In this document: positions 54,154 to 63,658 of the stretch, piece by piece | Numbering within the stretch: position 1 is the stretch's first letter | Layout: each line of letters starts with the position of its first letter | The notes under the pieces: generated by a model | The model's input: the letters and a program-made list of their open reading frames with translations, nothing else | The model's database searches: none | What the model was told of the DNA's origin: nothing | Translations under genes and position numbers: made by a program | From: Rhodococcus sp. NBC_00297 | GTDB lineage: Bacteria; Actinomycetota; Actinomycetes; Mycobacteriales; Mycobacteriaceae | NCBI RefSeq assembly: GCF_036173065.1 | Contig: NZ_CP108041.1 | Coordinates: forward strand, 3,599,001-3,663,000 | DNA length: 64,000 nt | Direction of reading: 5' to 3'

Positions 54154-54759
54154 TCATCGATTTTCGTTACCCAGCAACGTGTTCATCTTTCTTTCGCTGA
54201 CAGTGCGCCCGGACTTTCTGGCTCGAATTGTGTGGCCGAGTGAGCGGGACGCGACGACGAGGCCGCCCAGGATCGCTGCGATGACGAAGTTTCTGTTGCC
54301 TGTGATGGCTGAATCGCATCGGCTATCGAGTGAGGCGGTCGGAAGTGTCGGGAGCCGTGCCGCGGCCTCGGCCGGGTAACTGTCGGGCAGGCTCACGACG
54401 AGTTGGTCAGCGGCGATCGGTCGGAGAACGGTCCCACAGTTCACGGAGCGTGGATCCATGGTGTCGCCGACACTGCGCGAGACGGTGCGCGTCATGTCCC
54501 TGACCCCGTACAGAACAGCCACAAGTGTGATGGCTGCCAGGACCGTTGCGCACGCGACGTGCCAGGCGCGTCGTCTCGGTGTGCGGGATTGCGTGTTGGT
54601 ACGCGCCACCCACATCATGCTGGCCGCGAAGGCCACGACGGTGGTGGTGATTGTGATCCACCAGATGTCGGCGATGACGAACAGCAGCCCGTACAGGTAC
54701 GCCGGAAGGCAGAGCCAGAACCATGCCGTCCACGGCCACGGTCGTTGCAGGGTCTGCAT
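54154..54759 (-). CDS. Membrane protein, 201 aa
   Basis: Four hydrophobic stretches (AWFWLCLPAYLYGLLFVI, WWITITTTVVAFAASMMWV, HVACATVLAAITLVAVLY and NFVIAAILGGLVVASRSL) with a hydrophilic loop of about 60 residues after the third. ATG 54759 places the first helix at residue 10. Family unknown. It is separated from the SMI1 gene by 244 bases with no other gene. Confidence 0.65.
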   Translation of the reverse strand: MQTLQRPWPWTAWFWLCLPAYLYGLLFVIADIWWITITTTVVAFAASMMWVARTNTQSRTPRRRAWHVACATVLAAITLVAVLYGVRDMTRTVSRSVGDTMDPRSVNCGTVLRPIAADQLVVSLPDSYPAEAAARLPTLPTASLDSRCDSAITGNRNFVIAAILGGLVVASRSLGHTIRARKSGRTVSERKMNTLLGNENR

Positions 54760-55003
54760 GCGTGCATCGTAGAACCCTTCGGGCAACGCGACCGACGACC
54801 AATTGTCATGTGGCCATTTATTCGGTCGGCACAGTTTTCGCGCGGCGAGGGACAAGCAGTATCGAGACGCAAGGCTACGGCGGTGAACTGAAGAACCCAG
54901 CGCGGAGACGCGGCGGCGGCGACTGGTCCGAATCTGAACACGGAACGTAACTCGGGGGCACCGCACTGGTTCGGGACCGGTGTTCATCGAACACAATGAG
55001 GTC

Positions 55004-55966
55004 ATGAGCGATCCTGGTGAGAACGTGACGTGGACTGTGGTGTTCGACCGTGGCCGCTTCTCGGAGGTCCACAGCGGCAATGCGATGACGTACGCGGAGG
55101 CGTATGCCGCAGTGTTACAGCAGGCACGTGACGTCCGCGCAGCCCGCGAAGCAGATCTGATGCCGTACTGCGTCATCTCGGTCGGGCAGCGGCCCCATGA
55201 CGAGGTGGCGATTTCGATCCCGCTGAAAGACCTCGCCCTGGACGACAGTGCCCTGATCCAGCGCATCGAGACCGAAACGGCGACTCAGCACCGGCGCCGA
55301 GAAGAGTACGAAGCACAGCTTCGACCCGGTGCGCCGTCGGCAGGTGGAGCACGGTACGACACGGTCTCCAGTTCCGTCGGTGCTCAGCTGGATCGCGTGA
55401 CTGCCCTCGTCACTCGAGGCGACCTCGAGTCTGTCCAGTCGAGTGAGTCGGCCGCCGGATCCCGAGTCGATCGAGAACAACACCGGGTGTCGGGCCCATT
55501 CGAGTGGCCGAGCGAACTCGTCGAACTTTCCAGCGTCGACACACCGATCGTGCGACTGACACCGTGGGGACCGTTGTACTCCGCCGACCAGATGGTCGCT
55601 GCGCGAACACTGTTGATCGAACACCGGAGAGCTTCCCTTGCCCTGAACGAGCCCGACGACGACCAGTTCCAGGGGGCGGTCTCGGATACCGAGCCGGCAG
55701 GGACGCAGGCGTTTGCCTTCCTGGATGGGTTCGTACCCATCGCCGGTGACGACGAGGACTACCTGGTTGTCGATGTGCGTGCCGGCGACCTACACGGATG
55801 CGTGACCGTCTATCACCGAGAAGGTGACAGCCCAGGCGCACTATGGGTGTCAGTCAGTGCAATGCTCTCCGATCTCGCGGACAGCATCGAACTCGGCGCG
55901 GTCTTTCACTCGGTGTGGGTACCGGCGATCACCGGCGATGGACGGGTGCAGTGGGACGCACCCTGA
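55004..55966 (+). CDS. SMI1/KNR4 family protein
   Basis: 320 residues. The C-terminal part carries the family pattern: FLDGFVPIAGDDEDYLVVDV, AGDLHGCVTVYHREG, LWVSVSAMLSDLADSI. The N-terminal 150 residues are helical and hydrophilic. ATG 55004 follows GAGGT. SMI1/KNR4 proteins often act as immunity or regulatory proteins for toxins, but no toxin gene is nearby. Function here unknown. Confidence 0.82.
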   Translation: MSDPGENVTWTVVFDRGRFSEVHSGNAMTYAEAYAAVLQQARDVRAAREADLMPYCVISVGQRPHDEVAISIPLKDLALDDSALIQRIETETATQHRRREEYEAQLRPGAPSAGGARYDTVSSSVGAQLDRVTALVTRGDLESVQSSESAAGSRVDREQHRVSGPFEWPSELVELSSVDTPIVRLTPWGPLYSADQMVAARTLLIEHRRASLALNEPDDDQFQGAVSDTEPAGTQAFAFLDGFVPIAGDDEDYLVVDVRAGDLHGCVTVYHREGDSPGALWVSVSAMLSDLADSIELGAVFHSVWVPAITGDGRVQWDAP

Positions 55967-55981
55967 GGCGCTACGTGCGTT

Positions 55982-57376
55982 TCACCGGTGCGGGGTGGTT
56001 TTTGTGTGCAGAGCCACGCAAACGACGGTGGTGGCGAGCATGACGGTTGCGCCGATCCACGCGGCGGTGGTGTACGCGGTGTCGTCGGGGAAGTGGCCGT
56101 CGGTTCCCGCGGCGAGAGTCAGTCCGCCGACAGCACTGCCGAGCGAGAACCCGATACTGCGGACGACCTGGTTGACGCCCATAGCGCTGGAGGTTTCGCG
56201 TTCGGGTGTGACAGCGAGGATCACTCCGGGCATCCCCGAGGAGAAGCTCCCGACACCGAAACCAAGAATGGCCATCGCGGCCAGTACCTCGACGACGGTG
56301 GTTCGGGCGGTGGCGAATACGACGAAGCCGACCAGAACGGTGCCGGCGGCCGCGGCGAGAACGAGTGGGGCGCCGAATCTCCCGCGGGCCCGCGGTGTCA
56401 GTTTGCCGGCGACGAAGCCGAGAGCGGAGAACGGTACGAGGACCAGTCCGGCGGCGAAGGTGCTCAGCCCGAAGCCGTATCCGGTGTCGCCGGGAGTCTG
56501 CGCATAGCGAGTTATCAGCGTCAGCAGCAGATACATGCCGATTCCGCCGATGAACATGGCGATGTTGGCGCCGGCGACGGTCGGGTGGCGTAGCATCCGA
56601 ACGTCGACAAGTGGTGCGATGCAGCGGTTTTCCACGACCACCCACGCGCCGAGGATCAGGACACCCAGTACGCCCAGTGACGCCGCCACGGTCAGGTGGT
56701 CGGTCCAGACGGTGGTCTCGCTGGCAAGGAACAGCACGAGGGACAGCGCTGCGGCGAGCAGTACTGCACCGGGGATGTCCATCCGAGATGCGCGCCCGGC
56801 AGGGGAGCGGGGGACATGGAGGTAGGCGGCAGTGAATGCCAGGACGGTGACGGCGAGCCCCAGCCCGTAGGCGGCGCGGACACCGCCCAGTTCGGTGAGC
56901 AAGCCTGCCAGTGGGTAGCCGATCCCGATCCCGATGGTCGATGCCACCGACACGAGCGCGATCGTCGAATCGGACTTGTCTTCCGGGAGGTGGTCGCGGG
57001 CGACGCCCATCATCAGGGCGGTCAGGCCCAGTCCGACGCCTTGCGCGGCTCTGCCGAGCAGCAGCCAGGCGAAAGGCACGGGTACGACAGTGAGGATGCT
57101 GCCGGTCACGACGACGGCAAGGGTCACCAGGATCGCGGTCCGCCGGTGTGGGCCGGCGCCGAGCCGCCCGAGGACGGGGGTGGCGATCGCGCCGGCGAAC
57201 AGGGTGATCGTCAGTGTCCATTGGGCGCTGGCCAGTGATACATCGAAAGTCGTTGCCACACTGGTGATCAGCGGCGCCCCGAGGCTGCCGACGGCGGCGA
57301 CGACCAGGGCGATGAACAGCAGCGACCCGACCAGGAACCTCGGCGGTTCGTCGTGGACGGCCTCGGGGGGCGTCAT
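55982..57376 (-). CDS. MFS transporter, 14-helix (DHA2-type) drug efflux
   Basis: 464 residues, about 14 helices. GRLGAGPHRRTAILVT follows the second helix, and FAWLLLGRAAQGVGLGLTAL holds the DHA-type motif B (L-RxxQGxG). It likely exports a drug or lipid with proton antiport. The stop-to-start overlap with the TetR gene (57373-57376, ATGA) makes them an operon, so the TetR probably senses its substrate. Confidence 0.9.
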   Translation of the reverse strand: MTPPEAVHDEPPRFLVGSLLFIALVVAAVGSLGAPLITSVATTFDVSLASAQWTLTITLFAGAIATPVLGRLGAGPHRRTAILVTLAVVVTGSILTVVPVPFAWLLLGRAAQGVGLGLTALMMGVARDHLPEDKSDSTIALVSVASTIGIGIGYPLAGLLTELGGVRAAYGLGLAVTVLAFTAAYLHVPRSPAGRASRMDIPGAVLLAAALSLVLFLASETTVWTDHLTVAASLGVLGVLILGAWVVVENRCIAPLVDVRMLRHPTVAGANIAMFIGGIGMYLLLTLITRYAQTPGDTGYGFGLSTFAAGLVLVPFSALGFVAGKLTPRARGRFGAPLVLAAAAGTVLVGFVVFATARTTVVEVLAAMAILGFGVGSFSSGMPGVILAVTPERETSSAMGVNQVVRSIGFSLGSAVGGLTLAAGTDGHFPDDTAYTTAAWIGATVMLATTVVCVALHTKTTPHR

Positions 57377-57951
57377 CGGTTCGTCTCGCTGGTTATGTGG
57401 TCGAACAATCCCGGTCGGATGCGGGTCTGCACGCCGTCGCCCCACGGGTCGGTCACCTCGGAGATTTCGAGAGCAGCAGCATTGTTGAGCAACATGCCGA
57501 ACGCGAGGAACGCCTTGATCGTGACGGCGTCGAGTCCGGTGACTTCGGCGACGGTTGTCCACATGCGACCGAAGCTGGTGCGCACCGCGTCGCGGACCTC
57601 CGGATCGCCGCACGCCGCGAAGCCTTGCAACTGCAGCAGCAACGAACTGCGATCGTCGAGCAGCTCGTAGTAGCGGGCGCCCATCAGCGACAGCGCCTCC
57701 CGGCCGGTGGCGTCACCGGCCGCCTCGCACATGCCGGTGGTCAGCCGGTCGAACGCAGAGGTCATCACCTCGAGGAAGAGAGCCTTCTTCGTCCCGAAGA
57801 TGCGGAAGATGTAGGCCTGGGTGATTCCGGCCTGCTGGGCGATCGCCTCCGTCGACGTCCCGCGGAGCCCGCCGTCCGCGAACTCCCCGGCTGCGATGCG
57901 AAGGATCTGATCACGTCGGTCGTCGCGACTCATCTTCGGCTGGTGCGGCAT
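57373..57951 (-). CDS. TetR family regulator of the MFS gene
   Basis: 192 residues: DDRRDQILRIAAGEFADGG and IAQQAGITQAYIFRIFGTKK make the helix-turn-helix (residues 10-55). The C-terminal helical domain is for ligand binding. It is the first gene of the operon with the MFS gene; an inverted repeat lies about 18 bp upstream of the start. Confidence 0.92.
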   Translation of the reverse strand: MPHQPKMSRDDRRDQILRIAAGEFADGGLRGTSTEAIAQQAGITQAYIFRIFGTKKALFLEVMTSAFDRLTTGMCEAAGDATGREALSLMGARYYELLDDRSSLLLQLQGFAACGDPEVRDAVRTSFGRMWTTVAEVTGLDAVTIKAFLAFGMLLNNAAALEISEVTDPWGDGVQTRIRPGLFDHITSETNR

Positions 57952-57968
57952 GGCTTGCCACCTTCGTG

Positions 57969-57980
57969 GTAACTGGTTAC
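57969..57980. promoter_or_regulatory. Inverted repeat upstream of TetR/MFS operon
   Basis: GTAACTGGTTAC: 5-bp arms (GTAAC, GTTAC) with two central bases, 18 bp upstream of the TetR start. A further GTTA and TAAC nearby give it a repeated pattern. It is a candidate operator. Confidence 0.45.
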
Positions 57981-58064
57981 TAACTACTTACTTTATACAC
58001 CGTGCGCCAGTGCTCCGCTCTCTCGAATTGCCCGAACCGGCGTCGACACGGATATCCTGCTGGG

Positions 58065-58718
58065 GTGACGTTGCGGGGCATCGCGTTCTTCGATATCGAC
58101 GGAACGTTGGTCCCGTCGATGTCGAGTGGTAGTTTTCTCGCGGCGCGACTGGGTCACCAGCAGGCGCTCGATGATGCGGAGTTGCGGTATGCCGCGGGCG
58201 AGTTGACGAATCAAGAGGTCAGCGTCATCGATGCCGAGGGCTGGCGCGGCGTGAGCGTCGAGAGCGTGGACCAGTGGCTCGAGGCGCTCCCGCTGATCAA
58301 CGGAATCGACGACGTGACGGCGTGGTGTCGCAGTCATCGGATCGAACCGGTGCTCGCGTCGCTGGCGTGGCAGCCGGTCAGCAGTTCGATAGCCAGACGT
58401 TTCGGCTTCACGGCCAATGGCGGTCCCCGGGTGGGGGTATCGGGATCGAGCTTCGACGGCACCGTGGCCGAGCACTTCGACGAGTACGACAAGCGTGACC
58501 GCGCGGTCGATCTCGCGGGGGAACGGGGAGTGCCGCTGCGCCACTGCTGCGCGATCGGAGACAGCAGGTCCGACATCCCTCTGTTCGAGGTTGTCCCGAC
58601 ATCACTCGCGCTCAACGCCGGTGACGCCGCCCGCGAAGCCGCGACCACCGCGATCGTCACCGAGGATCTGATCGACGTGCTGCCGTGGCTCCAGGAGTGG
58701 GAACACGGGATCGACTGA
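58065..58718 (+). CDS. HAD superfamily phosphatase (SerB-like)
   Basis: 217 residues. Motif I FFDIDGTLV (two Asp nucleophiles), motif III K (YDKRDRAVDLAGERG) and motif IV GDSRSDIPLF are present and in order. It is similar in size to phosphoserine-type phosphatases. GTG 58065 places motif I ten residues in. The last 117 bases overlap the EamA gene on the opposite strand. Confidence 0.88.
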   Translation: MTLRGIAFFDIDGTLVPSMSSGSFLAARLGHQQALDDAELRYAAGELTNQEVSVIDAEGWRGVSVESVDQWLEALPLINGIDDVTAWCRSHRIEPVLASLAWQPVSSSIARRFGFTANGGPRVGVSGSSFDGTVAEHFDEYDKRDRAVDLAGERGVPLRHCCAIGDSRSDIPLFEVVPTSLALNAGDAAREAATTAIVTEDLIDVLPWLQEWEHGID

Positions 58719-59654
58719 GATTCGCGTCGTCTCCGCTCGCAGCGGGGCAGCGGGGCAGCGGGTGGCGGACCACACTGCTGCAACGACCACCGCCGAGCCG
58801 AATATCTGGACTGCGCTAGGGGTTTCGGTGAGCACCAGGTAGCCGAAGACGATGCCCAGGACCGGTTGGCAGAGCAGAAGTGCAGCAACGGTATCGATTC
58901 TTAGAGATCGCGAACCTGCGCTGATGACCAGCCACGCCGCGACTTGACCAATCATGGCCAGCGCCACCATCCAGCCCCATGACGCGGCGGTGATGGACAG
59001 ATTGATGTCGTCCATCGCTGCCCCGATGATTCCTGCCGTCACCGCTGCCGAGGCAGTCGACACGCAGACGGGGATGACCAGGTGCCGTGGACTGCGCTGG
59101 ACGGACCGCCGGTTGAGGAACAGGTACACCGCGTAGGCAACTCCGGCTGCGATGCCCAGCAGGGAGCCGCGTACAGCGTGGTCCGCTGCCGACCCGGACC
59201 CACCGATCACTCCGCCCGCCATTGCCACCCCGAGGAGCATGCACGGCGCCGCGAACATGAACCGCCGCGAGATCGACGTGCGGTCGACGACCAGCCCGAG
59301 GACAGGGAGAACGATAACCTGGACGTTGATCAGGACCGTCGCGATCGACGCACCCACGTCGAGGATGCTGCCGGTCCACATGATGTAGTCGGCTCCGAGG
59401 AATACACCCGCCATGATCGCGATCGGGTACAGATTCGCCGGCATCGCGCCTGATCGTCGGGCTTCCCTCACTGCCAACGGAACCAACGCGAACAGGGCGA
59501 TGGCGCAGCGCAGGAACGCGGCGGTACCAGCGGTCACGTCGGCGAGCTTGACGAAGGTCGCCGACAACGACAGCGCCGCCGCCCCGGCGGCGACGAGAAC
59601 GGCCGATCGCCCGGTGGTCGCGGCGTGGATGGCGTCGGAGGTCGGTGCACTCAT
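58602..59654 (-). CDS. EamA-type transporter
   Basis: 350 residues with ten helices in two EamA repeats: GTAAFLRCAIALFALVPLAV in the first, WMVALAMIGQVAAWLVIS and PVLGIVFGYLVLTETPSAVQ in the second. The last 45 residues (SVDPVFPLLEPRQHVDQILG onward) are not membrane and lie inside the convergent HAD gene, overlapping it by 117 bases. A shorter natural end near 58735 is likely lost. Divergent from the LysR gene, which probably controls it. Confidence 0.88.
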   Translation of the reverse strand: MSAPTSDAIHAATTGRSAVLVAAGAAALSLSATFVKLADVTAGTAAFLRCAIALFALVPLAVREARRSGAMPANLYPIAIMAGVFLGADYIMWTGSILDVGASIATVLINVQVIVLPVLGLVVDRTSISRRFMFAAPCMLLGVAMAGGVIGGSGSAADHAVRGSLLGIAAGVAYAVYLFLNRRSVQRSPRHLVIPVCVSTASAAVTAGIIGAAMDDINLSITAASWGWMVALAMIGQVAAWLVISAGSRSLRIDTVAALLLCQPVLGIVFGYLVLTETPSAVQIFGSAVVVAAVWSATRCPAAPLRAETTRISVDPVFPLLEPRQHVDQILGDDRGGRGFAGGVTGVERE

Positions 59655-59727
59655 GGGTCGAGCACACCAATTCGCGACTCGAAAGTCCAGGTGGTGTTAC
59701 TGCCTAGTACTGATTAGCCTGAGTTTC

Positions 59728-60642
59728 ATGTTGTCGTGGGATCGGATGAGGGTCTTCTCTGCGGTCGCCGAGCACGGCTCGGTGTCCAGGGCCGCTGCAA
59801 GCCTGCATCTGACCGGACCCGGAGTCTCGCAGCATATCCGGAGGCTGGAGAGGGAAGTGGGCGCAACTCTGGTGGAGCGGAACGGCCGCACAATTCGGCT
59901 CACGCCCGCAGGGCGAGCACTCGCCGCCCACGCGGCGGCGATGAGCGCATCGGCCCGCCTCGGGGAGAGCGACGTCGCCAGAATCGACACCGAAGTCGCC
60001 GGCGCACTTCGGATCGGCGCGGTCGCCAGCGCGCTGCGAAGGCTCGTCGTGCCTGCGCTGGCGGAGCTGACCTCGGCCTATCCTGAGGTGGCCCCCACCA
60101 TCGTCGATGGTGAAGCGCACGAGCTCCTGGATTCGCTGGAGCGTCGAGCACTCGACGCGGTGGTGTTCGAATCGTGGGACAACCAGCCGACGAGGCTTCC
60201 CTGCGGCGTCCACGCTGCGACTCTGGTGACCGAGAAGACTCACGTCGCGGTGCCCGTGGGTTCGCGGCGCACCGCTGCGGCACTGTCCGAACTGACCACC
60301 GGTGCCTGGGCGGTGTGCCCGGCAGGGTCCGCGGCTCACGACGCCCTGCTTCAGCTGTTCCGAGAAGCCGGCCACGAACCGCGGGTGGCGTTCGAGGTAT
60401 CGGACTACACGACTCAATTGGCACTTGTCGAAGTAGGCCTGGCAGTGGCATTGATACCCGAGACCGCGCGAGACCCAGACGCATCCGTGACGTACCTCGC
60501 TGTCGAACCCTCGATCACCCGATCTCTTCGGTTTGCGACGTCCACCGACATCCCTGCTGTCCGCGAGCTTGAACGCTTGCTGACCACGACACTGCGCAGC
60601 GACTCCGCGATCTCGCTCCGAGAATCGCAGGCGCCGATCTAG
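59728..60642 (+). CDS. LysR family transcriptional regulator
   Basis: 304 residues: the helix-turn-helix is RMRVFSAVAEHGSVSRAAAS, LHLTGPGVSQHIRRLERE (residues 5-45), then the effector-binding domain. ATG 59728 starts right before the DNA-binding region; an open frame continues upstream but overlaps the EamA gene. The divergent EamA gene is the likely target; the 73-bp gap contains TACT-TTAG type dyads that I cannot assign. Confidence 0.92.
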   Translation: MLSWDRMRVFSAVAEHGSVSRAAASLHLTGPGVSQHIRRLEREVGATLVERNGRTIRLTPAGRALAAHAAAMSASARLGESDVARIDTEVAGALRIGAVASALRRLVVPALAELTSAYPEVAPTIVDGEAHELLDSLERRALDAVVFESWDNQPTRLPCGVHAATLVTEKTHVAVPVGSRRTAAALSELTTGAWAVCPAGSAAHDALLQLFREAGHEPRVAFEVSDYTTQLALVEVGLAVALIPETARDPDASVTYLAVEPSITRSLRFATSTDIPAVRELERLLTTTLRSDSAISLRESQAPI

Positions 60643-60663
60643 GCTGCCGCCGCGACCGCGCAG

Positions 60664-60915
60664 TTATCTCAGGAGAACGACATCGGCGGTACTTCGTGCC
60701 GCCGAGATATCGATGACACAGAGCCCGATCTCGCTGACAGCGACGAAACGACGCGCATCGTCGCTGGCCCGAGGTGCGCGAGCTTCCCTCGTAATTGCTT
60801 CCAGGACCATCCCCTCAGGACCGAGGAAGTGCAGCGACGTCGAACGCCACCCGGCGGTCCGGTGATCAGGTCGGACCCGTCGACGCTGATGGTCTCGACT
60901 CGGGTTCTCGATTCA
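60664..60915 (-). pseudogene. VOC family gene fragment, frameshifted
   Basis: Minus strand: VETISVDGSDLITGPPG, then after a one-base shift near 60850 WRSTSLHFLGPEGMVLEAI, then a later block VAVSEIGLCVIDISAAR and a stop at 60664. This is the junction between the first and second halves of a two-domain VOC protein. Both ends are missing. Not expressed as such. Confidence 0.6.
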
Positions 60916-60985
60916 CTTGACTAGGTCCGGGCAAGCGCGGCTGCCGACCATGTCGGCGTCGGCCCTGTCCACCCGGCTGGAACAG

Positions 60986-61453
60986 CTAGATCGCAGGCGA
61001 CGACACTTCCGCGCGCAGCATATGCCCGGGCGGCCCGGTCGAGTTCTCGTTGAACAGATCGGCGTAGGCCTGCGCTGCGTCGTTGGCGATGGAGATCGCA
61101 TCGTCCTTGTCCGGGTCCACCACCGTGATGGCCAGGTCTCCGTTCCCCTGCACCGTGATCGTCACTGCGTCGCGGTAGTCCGACGCGGGCCCGCCCCGCG
61201 TTCGTGACAAACGATCGGCGACCGGCCCCGCATCCTGCGGTCCGTCGAAGCCGATCATGATGACCGCCGGGCGGGTCCGAGACAACTCCCCGGTAACAGC
61301 GGAGTCGTCGCGCTCCAGCCCCACGGTGACCGTCGCTGTCCGCGTGTACGAGATCGACGACGCCCACCCGAAGAATGCACCAGACGCTGCGACCAGGACC
61401 AGAGCCGCCAGCGCGAGCGCCAGCTGAACCGACCTGCGGCCGCGCCCTTTCAC
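60986..61453 (-). CDS. Membrane-anchored hypothetical protein
   Basis: 155 residues: basic start (VKGRGRRS), one helix (VQLALALAALVLVAASGAFF), and an extracytoplasmic domain with VTVGLERDDSAVTG and ITVVDPDKDDAISIANDAAQ, reminiscent of Wzz-type chain-length proteins but short. The GTG at 61453 is used; TTG 61462 is possible. Function unknown. Confidence 0.62.
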   Translation of the reverse strand: MKGRGRRSVQLALALAALVLVAASGAFFGWASSISYTRTATVTVGLERDDSAVTGELSRTRPAVIMIGFDGPQDAGPVADRLSRTRGGPASDYRDAVTITVQGNGDLAITVVDPDKDDAISIANDAAQAYADLFNENSTGPPGHMLRAEVSSPAI

Positions 61454-61517
61454 GCCTCTCAACGGTCACGTCCTGTCACTCGAATACACTGCGGTCGTTG
61501 GTCATCGGCCACGGTGC

Positions 61518-61844
61518 TCAGATGGGGGATGGGTCGATTCTGCGGTTGTGCATCAGGGTGACGATCAGGCTCGGCGCGCCGTTGATCACCAGTATCGCCG
61601 ACACCGCGAGACCCATTCCCAGCCATGGCTGCGTCGACCAGAGCACGTCGGCGATCCGTAGCGCCGCCCACAGGCTCAGGAGCCATCCGATCGTCTGCAG
61701 GCGCCGTACCTTTCGCGCGGGCCGCACCGGGTAGGGGCCGAAGGTCGTCGGCAGCAACCGATCTCGGTTCTCTCTGGACACAGTTCGTGCGGCTACACAG
61801 TGCAATACGAGCGCGACCACCATCACGAGCACCGCCACTGTCAT
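61518..61844 (-). CDS. Small membrane protein, 108 aa
   Basis: Hydrophobic segments VAVLVMVVALVLHCVAA, TIGWLLSLWAALRIADVLW and GMGLAVSAILVINGAPSLIV make three helices, with a basic loop between the first two. No family recognised. ATG 61844. Confidence 0.6.
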   Translation of the reverse strand: MTVAVLVMVVALVLHCVAARTVSRENRDRLLPTTFGPYPVRPARKVRRLQTIGWLLSLWAALRIADVLWSTQPWLGMGLAVSAILVINGAPSLIVTLMHNRRIDPSPI

Positions 61845-61888
61845 CGCCGACCTCCCCTCGTCCTCGGATTCTTTGCGCAGGTGTGCTG

Positions 61889-62254
61889 TCAGGAGCCTTC
61901 GGAACGCCGTCGCTCACATTCGACTCGCCTCTGCTGCTCTGCGCGTGCGCGGCACTGGCGCAGGAACTCGGCGTCCGCCTCCGGGTTCTGAGCGACGGCC
62001 CTACCGGGGCGGTGGTCGTACTCAGCGAACCCCGATGCCGATCCCCGGCGTGCGTGGTCGCTACCGCCCCAGATGCCGCCGCCGAGCGGCCGGCCTACCC
62101 CCAGCCACAGCAACGACCCCAGCAGCGGGAGGAACAGCACCACCAGTAGCCACACCATCTTCGGCACGTGGCGCACACCGGACTCGTCGGCGGTGATGAC
62201 GTCGATCAGGCAGAACACCCACAACACCATCACGAGCAGGCCGAGATACGGCAT
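61889..62254 (-). CDS. PLDc N-terminal domain membrane protein with charged tail
   Basis: 121 residues: PYLGLLVMVLWVFCLIDVIT, then MVWLLVVLFLPLLGSLLW followed by GVGRPLG are the PLDc_N pattern, as in the shorter protein at 24810-25025. The remaining 60 residues are cytoplasmic and rich in Arg and Glu (ADAEFLRQCRARAEQQRRVE). The ATG at 62254 is chosen because the helix begins at residue 2. Confidence 0.85.
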   Translation of the reverse strand: MPYLGLLVMVLWVFCLIDVITADESGVRHVPKMVWLLVVLFLPLLGSLLWLGVGRPLGGGIWGGSDHARRGSASGFAEYDHRPGRAVAQNPEADAEFLRQCRARAEQQRRVECERRRSEGS

Positions 62255-62393
62255 GAACGCCACCACCTTCGATGAGAACGACACCGTACGGTTTCTACTG
62301 GTCGGTGGCAGAGTACCGCGCGAACGCGGCGCCGCCAATCCTGTGTGGCCGGCTTCCGCCGCTTCCCATGTCGGCGCACCTGGACGGGAGCGG

Positions 62394-63041
62394 TCAGGCG
62401 CGGCTGGGCGTGACAGCGAGTACTCCGCCGAGCCCGATGAGTGCGGTTCCGGCGACGCGATCGGTGACGGTGCGGGCGCGGGCGCCGCCCATGATCGACC
62501 GCAGCCGGTGCACCCCGAGGACGAACACCGCCCACCACACAACGCCGAGTGCGACGTCGAGCAAACCCAGCCCGATGATCTGGGCGGCGACAGCGCCGCC
62601 GGGGGTGACGAACTGGGGCAGGATCGCGACGAAGAACAGGGCCGCCTTCGGGTTGAGGACATTGGCGGTGAACGCTCGTCGCCACACCTGAACCAGCCGG
62701 GCCGGGGGGCGCGCGGCAGCATCAGGCCCGCCGTCTTCGTCCCGTCCGACCGTGGCCCGCCGGGAGGCGAGCAGTGCGCGCACACCGAGGTACACCAGGT
62801 ATGCGGCGCCGATCCACTTCAGGACCGAGAACGCGGTCGCGCTCGCCAGTATCACCGCCGCCACACCGACGGCCGCTGCGCTCATGTGCACCAGCAGCCC
62901 GCATTGGACCCCGATTGCTGCGATCCACCCAGTTCGGCGGGAGGTGACGGCGGCAGGCATGACCACGAACCAGTCCGGGCCGGGGGTGATGTAGGCGAGG
63001 AGGGCGACACCGCAGAACGCGAGCACTGTCTCGATCGGCAC
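62394..63041 (-). CDS. LysE/RhtB family amino acid exporter
   Basis: 215 residues with six helices. The N-terminal ITPGPDWFVV is the LysE-family signature, and AFTANVLNPKAALFFVAILP the second conserved block. It exports an amino acid or related metabolite by proton exchange. GTG 63041 (VPIETVLAF) is chosen because helix 1 begins at once; longer frames upstream are not real. Confidence 0.9.
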   Translation of the reverse strand: MPIETVLAFCGVALLAYITPGPDWFVVMPAAVTSRRTGWIAAIGVQCGLLVHMSAAAVGVAAVILASATAFSVLKWIGAAYLVYLGVRALLASRRATVGRDEDGGPDAAARPPARLVQVWRRAFTANVLNPKAALFFVAILPQFVTPGGAVAAQIIGLGLLDVALGVVWWAVFVLGVHRLRSIMGGARARTVTDRVAGTALIGLGGVLAVTPSRA

Positions 63042-63658
63042 GGACACCAGCGAACGCGTCGAGCGCGGGCGCGTCAAGGGGGTCCGCGCGCGGTACGTGC
63101 TGGGCGACCGATGTGGCGACGCGAACGTGGCCGGTAGGCGGCTCCGGTTGGGCGGAGGCGTGTTGATGTGCGATGTGGAAGCAGGGCGCTGGATTCGGGG
63201 TCCGGGGCATGACTGGCTGGAGGTGGACGGGCTGAGAGCGGCGATCGACTCCCGTGCCGCGATCGAGAAGCAAAGGCATCGCGATGACGGTGATGGACGT
63301 CGGTAATGAGAAGGCGTTCGAGCTGATGAAGTGGCGCTTGCAGAAGACGAACGTTCGCGTCCGCATAGTGGGCGAGCCAGTATGCGGGGCGTCGCCGCGG
63401 GTTCGTTCGGCGACGACGCATCCCGTGCGGCGTTGGCCAACATCGTCACGACACCCCCACACACGCGTGATCGGGACACAGTCCACCTAGTGGCCGAACG
63501 TCACTACTGCATCGACCGGACGCGACCTTGGCGCTTCAAGACTGCAGATACAGAAACACTGGAGGTGCGCCTCGGCTAGCAGTTGACTGGAGCAGTGAGA
63601 CGACTCCTACCGTGCCACGGCCCTCCGGCCGTGCGCTGACACCGGCGAAACAGTTGTC
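63042..63658. other. Gene-poor stretch before the last gene
   Basis: No complete gene is supported. Short frames in both directions (for example VGNEKAFELMKWRLQ near 63301) have no recognisable homologue. Confidence 0.5.
63616..63633. other. Hairpin upstream of the last gene
   Basis: CACGGCC (63616-63622) pairs with GGCCGTG (63627-63633) around a four-base loop, 26 bases before GTG 63659. There is no U-rich tail, so it is not an obvious terminator. Confidence 0.5.

Noticed and set aside
61889..62785. Longer start for the PLDc_N gene at 62785
   Set aside because: The extension overlaps the LysE gene and is Pro/Ser/Arg-rich; the ATG at 62254 begins the first helix directly.
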